Shown one piece after another: positions 1 through 8,597 of a stretch of 64,000 bases of DNA; position 1 is the first letter of the stretch, and each line of letters begins with the position of its first letter. Under the pieces are notes generated by a model. It had not been told where the DNA came from. It saw only the letters and a list, made by a program, of their open reading frames with translations, and did not search any database. Origin of the DNA: Brucella sp. 21LCYQ03 (GTDB lineage: Bacteria; Pseudomonadota; Alphaproteobacteria; Rhizobiales; Rhizobiaceae); contig NZ_JAMJWE010000018.1 of assembly GCF_023554105.1 (NCBI RefSeq), positions 1 to 64,000 on the forward strand. Reading direction: 5' to 3'. The position numbers and the translations under genes were made by a program.

Positions 1-253
1 AGTTCGAGATGATAAACCGCAAATTAGTGACAGAACCTCTCCACTAAATAAGGGCAAGTCCAGGCCTTCGTTTGCGGCGCTTTCAGAAGCCGCTGGCCGG
101 GATGGTGATCAGCGGATCAGGTCCAAATCTTATTCCCGAGCTATGACGCTCGAAGGACTCCCACTGGTTTTCTTGATCCGGATCGTTCGATCTTGCGCCC
201 ATTCAGGTCATCGACTTCTCACACCTCCTTGCCAACGTTGGTGATAGCAGCCT
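1..253. other. Noncoding left edge, downstream flank of the IS110 transposase
   Basis: No convincing gene is visible here. The stretch next to the transposase (about 137-253) is the long noncoding end of the IS110 element, where such elements often encode a guide (bridge) RNA. The outer part (1-126) belongs to whatever DNA the element entered and I do not recognise it. Confidence 0.4.
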
Positions 254-1374
254 TCATGCCGCCGTCGTCAACGTCGGATTTCGATAATCTTCCTGCCGCA
301 TCAACATCGCCCAAATCATGCGTGCCATCTTGTTCGCCAGCGCGATCGCCACCAGCATTCGGGGCTTTCGCCCAAGCATACGCATCATCCAGGGATCCGC
401 TGATGCTTCCTTGCGGCTCGCCCAATTCACACGCGCCATCGCGCCGATGATCAGCAGCCTGCGAATGTCCGCTTGCCCGGCCTTTGAGACCTTGCCCAAC
501 CGCTCCTTGCCTCCGGATGAGAACTGCCTCGGGACAAGGCCGAGCCAGGCTGCAAAGTCACGGCCCGACTTGAAACTTTCCATTGCCCGCGCAAAAGCCT
601 CGACAGCCACGGCTGTCATAGGCCCGATGCCAGGCATTGTCTGAAGACGCCGCGCCACATCGGTCTGCTTGGCAAGTGAGGCCAATTTCTGCGTCTTGCT
701 ATCGATCTTGGCGGTCATTTCACCGATCTGGGCCAGCAGATCAAGGCCTTCCTCGCGCACCAGATCGGGCAAATTATTGGCCACGTCGTTCAGCGCCGCT
801 TCCAGCCGCTTGATATGTCTGATGCCCACAGGAACGACATGGCCATATTCATAGAGCATTGCGCGCAGGGCATTCACCAACTCCGTGCGTTGGTGGACAA
901 TGCGCTCTCTTGCCCGGAACAGAATAGCGCGCGCTTGCTGATCGGGAGTTTTGGGTTCGACAAACCGCATTTCCGGCTGACGCGCCGCGATGACAATGGC
1001 CTCTGCGTCGGCGGCGTCATTCTTCTGGCGCTTCACGAATGGTCGCACATATTGCGGCGCGATCAGCTTGACTTCGTGGCCCAGCGCCGCCATCTCCCGC
1101 GCCCAATGGTGGGCGCTGCCACATGCCTCCATGACGACAATGCAAGCGGGCTGGCTTCCCATAAAACGCAGAAACTGACCGCGCGACAATTTCCTGCGGA
1201 ACCGCACTTCGCCCGTCAGCGACGCGCCGTGAAGCTGGAAAACATTTTTTGCCAGATCAACCCCGATCATTGTATACTTCATTGCCATCCTCTCCGCTAC
1301 ATGATCTCCAACGATCACACTCTGGCACATTGCGATGCCGTCTGGGGAGGGCGGCAACCACCCCATCTTATTCC
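127..1374 (-). mobile_element. IS110-family element with 10-bp direct repeats at its ends
   Basis: A DEDD transposase gene is flanked by the same 10 bases, ATCTTATTCC, at 127-136 and 1365-1374 in the same orientation. No terminal inverted repeat was seen, as expected for IS110. The exact ends are uncertain, because the repeat could be a target duplication or core, or coincidence. The element lies directly against the 3' end of the ISNCY-like transposase gene. Confidence 0.55.
254..1282 (-). CDS. IS110-family transposase (DEDD)
   Basis: Catalyses excision and insertion of its own element, in this family guided by a noncoding RNA from the element end. The protein has 342 residues, a normal length. 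The RuvC-like N-terminal domain shows the four acidic residues D9, E52, D89 and D92 (in GVDLAKN, VMEACG and KNDAADAEA). The C-terminal Tnp20 domain has the helix-hairpin PGIGPMTA and the AAWLGL...SSGGKE motif containing the conserved serine. The start at 1282 has GGAGAGG six bases upstream; an ATG at 1288 is adjacent to that site and less likely. It appears intact. The subgroup (IS110 or IS1111) was not settled. Confidence 0.9.
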   Translation of the reverse strand: MKYTMIGVDLAKNVFQLHGASLTGEVRFRRKLSRGQFLRFMGSQPACIVVMEACGSAHHWAREMAALGHEVKLIAPQYVRPFVKRQKNDAADAEAIVIAARQPEMRFVEPKTPDQQARAILFRARERIVHQRTELVNALRAMLYEYGHVVPVGIRHIKRLEAALNDVANNLPDLVREEGLDLLAQIGEMTAKIDSKTQKLASLAKQTDVARRLQTMPGIGPMTAVAVEAFARAMESFKSGRDFAAWLGLVPRQFSSGGKERLGKVSKAGQADIRRLLIIGAMARVNWASRKEASADPWMMRMLGRKPRMLVAIALANKMARMIWAMLMRQEDYRNPTLTTAA

Positions 1375-1382
1375 ATGCTTAA

Positions 1383-2513
1383 TCACAGCAGGGTGTCCGT
1401 ACCGTGCATGATCTCCAGACGTCCGTCGGGATAGTCGCAGACAATGACCTTCTGCCGCGCAAGCCGCTTTGCAACTTCGGTCGGTTCCAGGATGAACAGC
1501 ACTTTATCATAGCGTAGTGTCAGTGTTTGTGACAGCGTTCGCACTTCCTTCCGGCACAGCGCATCATCAATATTCTCATGCGCTGCCAGCGGTCGATGCA
1601 TGTCCTTGGGATTGCGTGGCTCCTTGCCAAAACGGGCATTGAAATCTGCAATATATTCCGGCGCATATGCATTGGCTGCTTCGATCGTATCGATGCCGCG
1701 CAGCCGCAATTCCTTAACCAGACGATCCTGCAAAGTCCTGTTTGCCCGCTCAACACGACCTTTGGCCTGTGGAGTATTGGCACAGATAATGTCGATGTTG
1801 AGCTCATAAAGTGCCCGACCAAACTGTGTCAGGCCGCTTGTTCGGTCTTGCTTCGACGGATGAAGCGAACGAAAAACGCCGTGTTTGTCGCTATAGAAAG
1901 CTAGTGGTTTACCCCATTGCTGGAGATATGCCTTCGTCGCATGAAAATAATCAAACGTGTTCTCTGATCCGGCAAAACGTAAATGCAGGAGCTTGCCCGT
2001 GGCATCGTCGATATAAACGAGGAGGGCGCATTTGGGACCCCGCTCCTCGAACCACCAATGATGCGAGCCGTCGATCTGTACCAGTTCACCAAAGCAATCA
2101 CGCCGGCCGCGCGGTTGATGCAGTTGCCGCTTGCGTTCGCGACGTGATGTCCACAATCCCGCTGCTGTCATCCATTGCCGCAGCGTCTCCTTGCTGACTG
2201 AAAGCCGATGGCGTTCAATCAGCTTCTCACAGGCCAGTGTCGGCCCAAAGTCCCGATAATACGTCCGTACAATATCCAGAATATCATTCCGGAAATCCTC
2301 GCCATAACGGCGATTGCTCGGACGACCGCGCTTGCCCGAAACAAGGCCCGCTGCACCAAGCCGATCAAATGCCTGTAACAGCCGATGAACCTGACTACGA
2401 CTGAGACCAAGCAGCGCCGCTGCCTCCACCACACGAAGCTGATTATCTCTGATTTGCTGAACGGTCTTCAGCCGGTTGAGTTCTTTCTGCGACATCGTGA
2501 TCAAACAAGACAT
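1383..2513 (-). pseudogene. ISNCY-type transposase, probably 3'-truncated by IS110
   Basis: DDE-type transposase. The N-terminus carries a helix-turn-helix (AAALLGLSRSQVHRLL), followed by a second winged region. The integrase core has D in QIDGSHHWW, D in YSDKHGVF and E in KGRVERANRTLQ. The reading frame stops at 1383, right beside the IS110 end. ISNCY transposases of this kind usually run several dozen residues further, so I infer loss of the C-terminus. The start at 2513 is preceded by GGGAG; an ATG at 2495 lacks such a site. The catalytic core looks intact, but a truncated product may not work. Confidence 0.7.
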
Positions 2514-2656
2514 GACGGCTCCCATCCGCTGTTTGCTGCTGAAAGCCCAGTCTTCCTTTCCGCGTTCGATTTGAAAAGGGCAAGAGATGCAAAAAATGTC
2601 GCATCTCTAAATTGCCCATGTGTCGCATCTGTATATTGCCGTGGAAAAGCTACCCC

Positions 2657-3739
2657 AACTGCATCATGCCGTAGGTAAAGCTATCTGATTATGCTGCTTC
2701 CTGCAAAAGTGTAGCAAAGACCTCAGCGGGTGTCTTAAATCCAAGACACTTGCGCGGCGTTGCATTGAGATTATGGGCGAGGGCGGTCAACTGCGTCTGG
2801 CTAACTTGTGTCAGGTCCGTGTTGCTGGGTAAATACCGTCGGATGCGCTTGTTGATGTTCTCAATCGCACCTTTTTGCCATGGTGAGTTTGGAAGACAAA
2901 ACCAGCTTCTTGCCCCCATTCCATCTTCCAAAGCCCGATACGCCATAAACTCGGAACCACGAAAAAAGGTAAAACTTCGACGTGCGTGATAAGGCAGTGC
3001 AGCAAAGGCCTGAATGATTTTACTCATGATAGGCTTTGAATGACGACTGTTGTTTTTAATGATGACGCAATAACGACTTTTGCGTTCAACAAGCGTCATG
3101 ACATTGGCTTCTCCAAGGTCACGATCAAAGATAATCAAATCACCCTCCCAATTTCCAAATTGCAGGCGATTGCCAATAAAATCAGGGCGTTGATGAATAC
3201 GAAACGCTTCTGGAATGCGGGAACTGCGCGATCGTCTGGTGCCACGTGGGCAGCGCTTTGTTCGCATCTCAGCCAAGTGTTCATACAGTTTCAGCGCGTA
3301 TTCTTCCTTTGAATAGATGAAACGATAGATTGTTTCGGCACACAGACGTATCGCACTCAGGCCATGGCTAACCAGTCGGCCACAGATCTGTTCCGGCGAC
3401 CAATGGGCTTCCAATTGTTCTATGACGAACTTGCGCAGCTTTGGATAACGTCTGAGCTTGCGCAACCGTGTTCTACGGTCTTTGCTGATGTTGTCGGCAA
3501 CAACGCTATGATAGCCATTGTAGTCTGGAATCTCAGTGTCCCGAAAGCTGTTGCGTTTGATCTCGCGATAGATTGTTGAGCGATGACGACCCATCAGCCG
3601 CGCAATGTCGCCGAGAGGGACTTTAAGCTGCCTCAGTTCGAAAAGACGTCGCCGTTCACGCAAAGTGATCTGTGAATAGCAATTTGACATCCAATTTCCT
3701 CCATGGCTAACCACATGAATTCATTGGCATGTTGCAGTT
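2657..3739 (-). mobile_element. IS30-family element
   Basis: The IS30-type transposase is bracketed by an inverted repeat: AACTGCATCATGCC at 2657-2670 and its complement, with one mismatch, at 3726-3739. The true ends may lie a few bases further out. Target duplications could not be fixed by eye. Confidence 0.7.
2689..3690 (-). CDS. IS30-family transposase with altered catalytic residues
   Basis: The protein has 333 residues and starts at 3690, with GGAGG seven bases upstream. The N-terminal HTH (IARLMGRHRSTIYREIKRN) binds the inverted repeats. The DDE core begins with D184 in WEGDLI and ends with E277 in WQKGAIEN. The second acidic position, normally TFDRG or TFDNG, reads TFFRG here (F243). 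The usual FCDPxSPWQ motif reads FCLPNSPWQ (L266). Both changes remove an aspartate, so the enzyme is probably inactive even though the frame is open. A sequencing error would have to change two bases in each codon. Confidence 0.85.
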   Translation of the reverse strand: MSNCYSQITLRERRRLFELRQLKVPLGDIARLMGRHRSTIYREIKRNSFRDTEIPDYNGYHSVVADNISKDRRTRLRKLRRYPKLRKFVIEQLEAHWSPEQICGRLVSHGLSAIRLCAETIYRFIYSKEEYALKLYEHLAEMRTKRCPRGTRRSRSSRIPEAFRIHQRPDFIGNRLQFGNWEGDLIIFDRDLGEANVMTLVERKSRYCVIIKNNSRHSKPIMSKIIQAFAALPYHARRSFTFFRGSEFMAYRALEDGMGARSWFCLPNSPWQKGAIENINKRIRRYLPSNTDLTQVSQTQLTALAHNLNATPRKCLGFKTPAEVFATLLQEAA

Positions 3740-3819
3740 TAAAATAGAATGTACCCCGGCTACACATCTGGATCAGATAATATGTGTTATGGAACTAAAA
3801 ACTTTCATTTGTATGACTA

Positions 3820-5151
3820 TCACCAGCCGGAAAATTGCGGGTAATTACTAAAGTCCAATTCACCTGAAACAACGTCGTTGATCGCCCGCTCGATAATTTC
3901 GACACCACGCATTGCCTCTTCATAAGTGATGTTGAGCGGGGGTGTGATCTCTAGAACGTTTGAGTTGACACCTACATAGTACATGACCAACCCAAGTTGG
4001 AAGGCACGATAAACGATGCGTGCGGTTAATTCACGGGCAGTTACACCAGATAAAATTGAATCGCGAAGCTCGATTCCGAGTACCAAGCCAACCCCACGAA
4101 CCTCTAAGATTGCCGGCTGCCTTGCAGCTAATTCATTGAGAGTTTCTTTTAGGAAATAGCCGACTTTTGAGGCGTTCTTCAACAACATCTCGCGATCAAT
4201 CGTCCGAAGTACTGCGGCAGCGGCTGCCGCACATACCGGGTTTCCGTGCAAAGTCTGAAACGAAAAAGCAGTCCGATCGTTCATTAGCCATTCTGGTCCT
4301 ATCATTGAGGATATCGGCAATCCACCGCCTAGGCCCTTTCCTAGCACCAACACATCTGGCTCGATTCCGAAATTTTGAAATGCATGAAGGACACCCGTAC
4401 GGCCGATGCCAACTTTCACTTCATCCGAAACCAGCAGTATGTCGTTATCGCGGCAGCGACTTTGCACCGCTTCCAAAAAGCCCGGCGGCGGGACAAGAAT
4501 CCCTCCATCGGACTGGATTGGTTCAATGAAGAATGCACCGTAATACCCTGGTTTCAATGCAATTGCGTCATCAATAGCTTTGAGGACTCCATCTTGGCAG
4601 GAGGTGGGATATGGCACGAGCGTGACGTGTTGCGACCGGGGTTCCTGTTGCGAAGGGTGCCCCGAAAATGCCATCGATCCGCTTGTGCCACCGTGATACG
4701 CACCTTCAAATGCAATAATTCCCGGTCGTCCCGTAACCGCTCGGATCACACGACTTGTCGTCTCATTAGCGTCCGATCCAGAATGACCGAACCAAACTCG
4801 GCCTGCAGCCCGCGCTGGAGCCAACTCGAGAAGCATTTCGGCAAGTTCAATTGTAGGCAAGTTGGCACTTGACAGGTAACTTGCGCCGGCTTGATCACTG
4901 ATTGCCGCATCCACTGCCGATCGGATCGCCGGATGCGAATGGCCCAGAGACGATGCGCCCCACGATGCGGAGAAGTCAATCAGCACACGTCCATCATCGC
5001 CGCGCAGCGTAGCGCCTTTGCCACCTGTCACAGCAAGAGGGAAGAACCGAAGATGGGCTAGTCTGGAAATTGAGCGCGCCTCACGCGCGTAAAGATTTTC
5101 ATTTGGCTTTACAAACCCAGCCGTCGACTTGATGGGTGTATCGCGGCTCAT
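3820..5151 (-). CDS. Class III PLP-dependent aminotransferase
   Basis: A cytoplasmic fold-type I transaminase of 443 residues, usual for the glutamate-semialdehyde mutase / 4-aminobutyrate aminotransferase group. The cofactor region is visible: SGSDANE for phosphate contacts, an aromatic loop in EGAYHGGTSGS, DEVKVGIGRTG containing the ring-binding aspartate, and the Schiff-base lysine in VLGKGLGGGLP. The stop codon of the upstream permease gene directly precedes this ATG, with GGGAGGGG as ribosome site, so it is the last gene of the importer operon. It probably deaminates the imported amine or amino acid. The substrate cannot be read from the sequence. Confidence 0.88.
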   Translation of the reverse strand: MSRDTPIKSTAGFVKPNENLYAREARSISRLAHLRFFPLAVTGGKGATLRGDDGRVLIDFSASWGASSLGHSHPAIRSAVDAAISDQAGASYLSSANLPTIELAEMLLELAPARAAGRVWFGHSGSDANETTSRVIRAVTGRPGIIAFEGAYHGGTSGSMAFSGHPSQQEPRSQHVTLVPYPTSCQDGVLKAIDDAIALKPGYYGAFFIEPIQSDGGILVPPPGFLEAVQSRCRDNDILLVSDEVKVGIGRTGVLHAFQNFGIEPDVLVLGKGLGGGLPISSMIGPEWLMNDRTAFSFQTLHGNPVCAAAAAAVLRTIDREMLLKNASKVGYFLKETLNELAARQPAILEVRGVGLVLGIELRDSILSGVTARELTARIVYRAFQLGLVMYYVGVNSNVLEITPPLNITYEEAMRGVEIIERAINDVVSGELDFSNYPQFSGW

Positions 5152-6204
5152 TTACCCCTCCCGTTTCGTTGGCAAGCTCGTCTGTGGAACGCATAAGGTT
5201 CTTCTTCCGCGAATGAGGCTGCCTATTTCACGATACTCGACCAAGCCACCTGGACGGAGTACGAGGATTGCAATCATTGCAAGCGATAGTACAATCTCTG
5301 TTAAACCTACGACTTGCCAACCTGCAATGTTAAGGGCATTGAGCTGGCCTTCAAGAGCTCGCAAGCCTTCATAGGCAAACGTGACCAATAGTGTTCCAAC
5401 AACAGCCCCCGTCACCGTATTCGTGCCACCGATGACCAGCATTGAGATGATTAGAAACGTCTCCTTCAAATAGAAAGCCTTGGGAGCAAATGAGGTTATG
5501 AAATGGCCCCAAAGACCGCCGCCAATACCAGCAAGCAAAGCGGCAAGCACGAAGGCTCGCCACCGAAGTACGGGTATGTTGGCTCCGATCGCCGCCGCGG
5601 CTCGCTCATCGTCGCGACTCGCACGCAACAACTTGCCGGTTCTCGACCCTTTAAACCAGACTGCAACAATTATGACTCCGACTGCGACGGCCGATGCCAT
5701 CCCAAGATCCGTAGCCTTCGGCAAACCGAAAAGAGTACGCGGGCCATTTGTGACGGCGCTCCAGTTGTTGGTCACAGTGTAGATTACTACAAGCAAGCCG
5801 AAGGAAGTGATCACAGCGGCTGAATCGGAAAGCCTCATCAGTGGAAAAGAAACGACAGCCGCGACGAGCGCCGCAGCGATGCCACCAACTAGGATGGCGG
5901 CATAAATCGGCAAATGCATATCTCTCATGAACGGATAGAGATCGGGGAGTGCCATTCCTCTCATCTGCATGGGAATCGTAAAAATTGCGGAAACATAGGC
6001 ACCGATCGCCATAAATCCGACGTGCGCGAACGAAAGGATGCCCGAATTTCCCATGAATGTCTGTAGACTTACGACAAGAACCATCATGATCATCATATTG
6101 GTAATGATGCGGTTATAGAGAGTCATGCCAAGAATATAGGTCGTAATCGCGATCACCAGGACAATAAGTCCGAGAATGCCGGCCGTGTAGAGTTGACTTT
6201 TCAT
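5152..6204 (-). CDS. livM: Branched-chain amino acid-type ABC transporter permease (LivM-like)
   Basis: An inner-membrane permease of 350 residues with about nine hydrophobic segments. The HAAT-family signature is present: NSGILSFAHVGFMAIGAY near the N-terminus and the cytoplasmic loop RDDERAAAAIGANIPVLRWRAF that contacts the ATPase. The start at 6204 has GGAGGAG upstream; the longer open frame beyond it is a shadow of the livH gene. It pairs with the LivH-like permease 11 bases upstream. It would import an amino acid-like solute delivered by the binding protein at 8598-9770. Confidence 0.9.
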   Translation of the reverse strand: MKSQLYTAGILGLIVLVIAITTYILGMTLYNRIITNMMIMMVLVVSLQTFMGNSGILSFAHVGFMAIGAYVSAIFTIPMQMRGMALPDLYPFMRDMHLPIYAAILVGGIAAALVAAVVSFPLMRLSDSAAVITSFGLLVVIYTVTNNWSAVTNGPRTLFGLPKATDLGMASAVAVGVIIVAVWFKGSRTGKLLRASRDDERAAAAIGANIPVLRWRAFVLAALLAGIGGGLWGHFITSFAPKAFYLKETFLIISMLVIGGTNTVTGAVVGTLLVTFAYEGLRALEGQLNALNIAGWQVVGLTEIVLSLAMIAILVLRPGGLVEYREIGSLIRGRRTLCVPQTSLPTKREG

Positions 6205-6215
6205 AGTTGCTCCTC

Positions 6216-7106
6216 CTAAGTTCGTGCGCCGGTCGCCGGCCCCTTTAGCAAGCCTTCCGGCCGCCAAAGAAGAATGATGATCACGAGACCGAACGTGAAT
6301 GCGTCCCTGAATTTCAGAAGATCTTGGGGCAGTGCGTAATTGAGCGTGGTATCGATGAAAGCCAATAGGAACCCGCCGAGCACGGCACCCGGCAGACTGC
6401 GCATTCCTCCGATTACTGTAGCGATAAACGCGATGAGCAACGGCTCGCCGCCGATGCTTGGCACCACAGTCCCGATTCTGGCGACCCAAAGGATTCCTGC
6501 GACACCCGCCATGAGGCCACTCATAGCGAAAGCTGAGGAAACGATGAGATTGGCCGGAACACCCAGCATGCGCGCCATGGTGAAATTTGTCGCCGCCGCA
6601 CGCATGGCGATGCCAAGAATTGTTTTTTGCATAAGCCAAGCGAAGAGAGACAGTAGGACGAATGCTGCGATAATGGTGACTATGTTCCTAATCGGCGTCA
6701 CGACTCCAAAAACCTCCACCGTGTTGGAGAACAGCTCAGGCAGAGGCACGTTGCGGGGCCTCGGCGAGATCAGAAGTAGTGCGAGATTCTGAAGCAGGTT
6801 TGAAAATGCAAATGAGGTAATCAGTACGGCGGTCATTGATTTCGCCCGAACTGGCCTAAAGGCAATGTAGTCCGTGGCAATACCGAAAATCACGGCGATT
6901 ATGATTGCAAGAATTGCCATTCCGATCCAAGGGATGTCGGCGCCTCCAAAAAGATAAAGACCGTAGCCAGTCACCATGATGAGCTCGCCATAGGCGAAAT
7001 TGACGAGCTTCAAAATGCCAAATACGATTACTAGGCCGAGCGCGATCAGCGCGTAAGCACCGCCCAAGCTAAGCACATCTATTACGAACTGAACTGTAAA
7101 TTCCAT
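6216..7106 (-). CDS. livH: Branched-chain amino acid-type ABC transporter permease (LivH-like)
   Basis: The second permease subunit, 296 residues, with eight or so membrane helices. Family hallmarks are ALIALGLVIVFGILKLVNFAYGE at the N-terminus, the EAA-like loop KTILGIAMRAAATNFTMARMLGV, and the C-terminal VIIILLWRPEGL. The gene starts two bases after the ATPase gene ends, so the two are co-translated. It forms the membrane channel with LivM. Confidence 0.92.
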   Translation of the reverse strand: MEFTVQFVIDVLSLGGAYALIALGLVIVFGILKLVNFAYGELIMVTGYGLYLFGGADIPWIGMAILAIIIAVIFGIATDYIAFRPVRAKSMTAVLITSFAFSNLLQNLALLLISPRPRNVPLPELFSNTVEVFGVVTPIRNIVTIIAAFVLLSLFAWLMQKTILGIAMRAAATNFTMARMLGVPANLIVSSAFAMSGLMAGVAGILWVARIGTVVPSIGGEPLLIAFIATVIGGMRSLPGAVLGGFLLAFIDTTLNYALPQDLLKFRDAFTFGLVIIILLWRPEGLLKGPATGART

Positions 7107-7108
7107 TC

Positions 7109-7816
7109 TTAGCCTCCCAAATAGATGGCACCAAGATCGGTGTGCGAGTGGATTTCTGCGGCCGTGCCCGCAAATTCAATCTTTCCCAATCGCATCACAT
7201 AAGCACGATCGGCGACCGAGAGTGCCGTCGCCATGCTTTGTTCAACTAAGAGCATCGTGAGGCCGGTTTTCTTGAGGGTGGCGATCATTTCGTAAATCCG
7301 ATCGACGATCGCCGGAGCAAGCCCAAGCGAGGGTTCATCAAGGAGAAGCACCGATGGCCGCGCCATTAGGGCACGCGCGATCACGAGCATCTGCTGCTCC
7401 CCCCCTGACAGAGTTCCAGCCGGCTGGTTGGCGCGTTCCGCCAACCTTGGAAACGTTTCGAGCAGCTTCTCAAGGTTTTGCTTGTTCCCCTGAACGTCAC
7501 GACGGTGAATGTAGGCACCAAGCCGGAGATTCTCTGCTACCGTCAGATCAGGGAAGACATCTCTGTTTTCCGGAACGGTCGCCAGACCGCTTCTAACGAT
7601 GCGCTCCGGGGACGTGCCGCCGATGGGAACCGACGAAAAATGGACGCTACCTGCCGCCGGTTTCACGGCACCTGCTATGCACATGAGGGTCGAGGATTTG
7701 CCAGCGCCATTCGCCCCGAGCAAAGCCACGAGTTCCCCTTTCGCGACTGAGATGTCGACCCCTCGAACCGCGCGGATAGCTCCGTATCGGACCTCTAAGT
7801 TTTTAACTTCCAGCAT
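7109..7816 (-). CDS. livF: ABC transporter ATP-binding protein (LivF-like)
   Basis: ATPase of 235 residues, the short LivF type. Walker A is GANGAGKSS (about residues 34-42), the signature is LSGGEQQM, Walker B is VLLLDEPSLGLAP, and the switch histidine is replaced by Q in LLVEQSM, as is typical of LivF. The first 14 bases overlap the end of livG, indicating translational coupling. It powers import together with LivG. Confidence 0.93.
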   Translation of the reverse strand: MLEVKNLEVRYGAIRAVRGVDISVAKGELVALLGANGAGKSSTLMCIAGAVKPAAGSVHFSSVPIGGTSPERIVRSGLATVPENRDVFPDLTVAENLRLGAYIHRRDVQGNKQNLEKLLETFPRLAERANQPAGTLSGGEQQMLVIARALMARPSVLLLDEPSLGLAPAIVDRIYEMIATLKKTGLTMLLVEQSMATALSVADRAYVMRLGKIEFAGTAAEIHSHTDLGAIYLGG

Positions 7817-8546
7817 GTATTTCCACCCCAGCGCTGCCTAAATAAGCTTTGATGACCTCTGGATGGCGACGAACGTCGTCTCCACTGCCAGCCGCGATGG
7901 TTTTGCCGGAGGCGAGCACATGCAAACGATGACAAAGCCTCATGATGAGAGCCATGTCATGGTCAATGATCATAATTCCGAGACCACGCTGCGAAGGCAG
8001 ATGTGTCAGCGTATGGAGCAGTAGCTCAGTTTCTGCGTCGTTCATTCCCGCAGCCGGCTCGTCGAGTAGCAAAAATTTCGGATTTGATGCCAACGCCCTG
8101 GCAATTTCGACGCGTCGCTTGTCGCCGTAGTTCAAGGCTAGAGCAACGTCGTGCGCCTTCGCTTCGAGTTTGAACTCCTCGATGAGCCGTTCAGCCGTCA
8201 GGCGCGAGCTCCGTAAACTATCGCCTCGGGCTATCGCGGCCGCCTCGATATTCTCGATAACAGTCATATTGTTGAACAGTCGAACGATCTGGAACGATCG
8301 ACTGATGCCTCCTAGCGCAATCTGACGCGGCCTCAGTCCCGAAATAGTTCGGTCACCGAGGGTAATCGATCCGGAAGTGATCGGGACTTGACCTGTGATC
8401 GCGTTGATAAGGGTGGTCTTGCCGGAACCATTCGGACCGATCAAGCCGACGATCTCGCAAGGTGCAAGGGAAAGCGAGACGTTATCCAGTGCGCGTAGCC
8501 CCGAAAATTCTACCGTCGCGCCCGCTACATTAAGCGTTGCGTTCAT
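7803..8546 (-). CDS. livG: ABC transporter ATP-binding protein (LivG-like)
   Basis: ATPase of 247 residues with Walker A GPNGSGKTT, the family loop GGISRSFQIVRLFNNMTVIENIE, signature LNYGDKRRVEIARAL (a degenerate LSYGDQR-type motif usual in LivG), Walker B FLLLDEPAAGMN and switch histidine in IIDHDM. The start was set at 8546 (MNATLNVAG); an in-frame ATG at 8591 would add residues that do not look like the family. The 51-base gap to the binding-protein gene may hold a weak processing hairpin. Confidence 0.92.
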   Translation of the reverse strand: MNATLNVAGATVEFSGLRALDNVSLSLAPCEIVGLIGPNGSGKTTLINAITGQVPITSGSITLGDRTISGLRPRQIALGGISRSFQIVRLFNNMTVIENIEAAAIARGDSLRSSRLTAERLIEEFKLEAKAHDVALALNYGDKRRVEIARALASNPKFLLLDEPAAGMNDAETELLLHTLTHLPSQRGLGIMIIDHDMALIMRLCHRLHVLASGKTIAAGSGDDVRRHPEVIKAYLGSAGVEIHAGS

Positions 8547-8597
8547 GTCCAATCCTATGGGTAAGCTGCCGGACACCGTGTCCGGCAGCATGTCAGA

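Noticed and set aside
815-1411. 198-codon plus-strand open frame
   Set aside because: It is antisense to the clearly recognisable IS110 transposase gene, with no family features of its own.
5152-6639. Longer version of the LivM gene starting at 6639
   Set aside because: The extra 145 residues are H/R/G-rich nonsense overlapping livH; a good ribosome site and the family start are at 6204.
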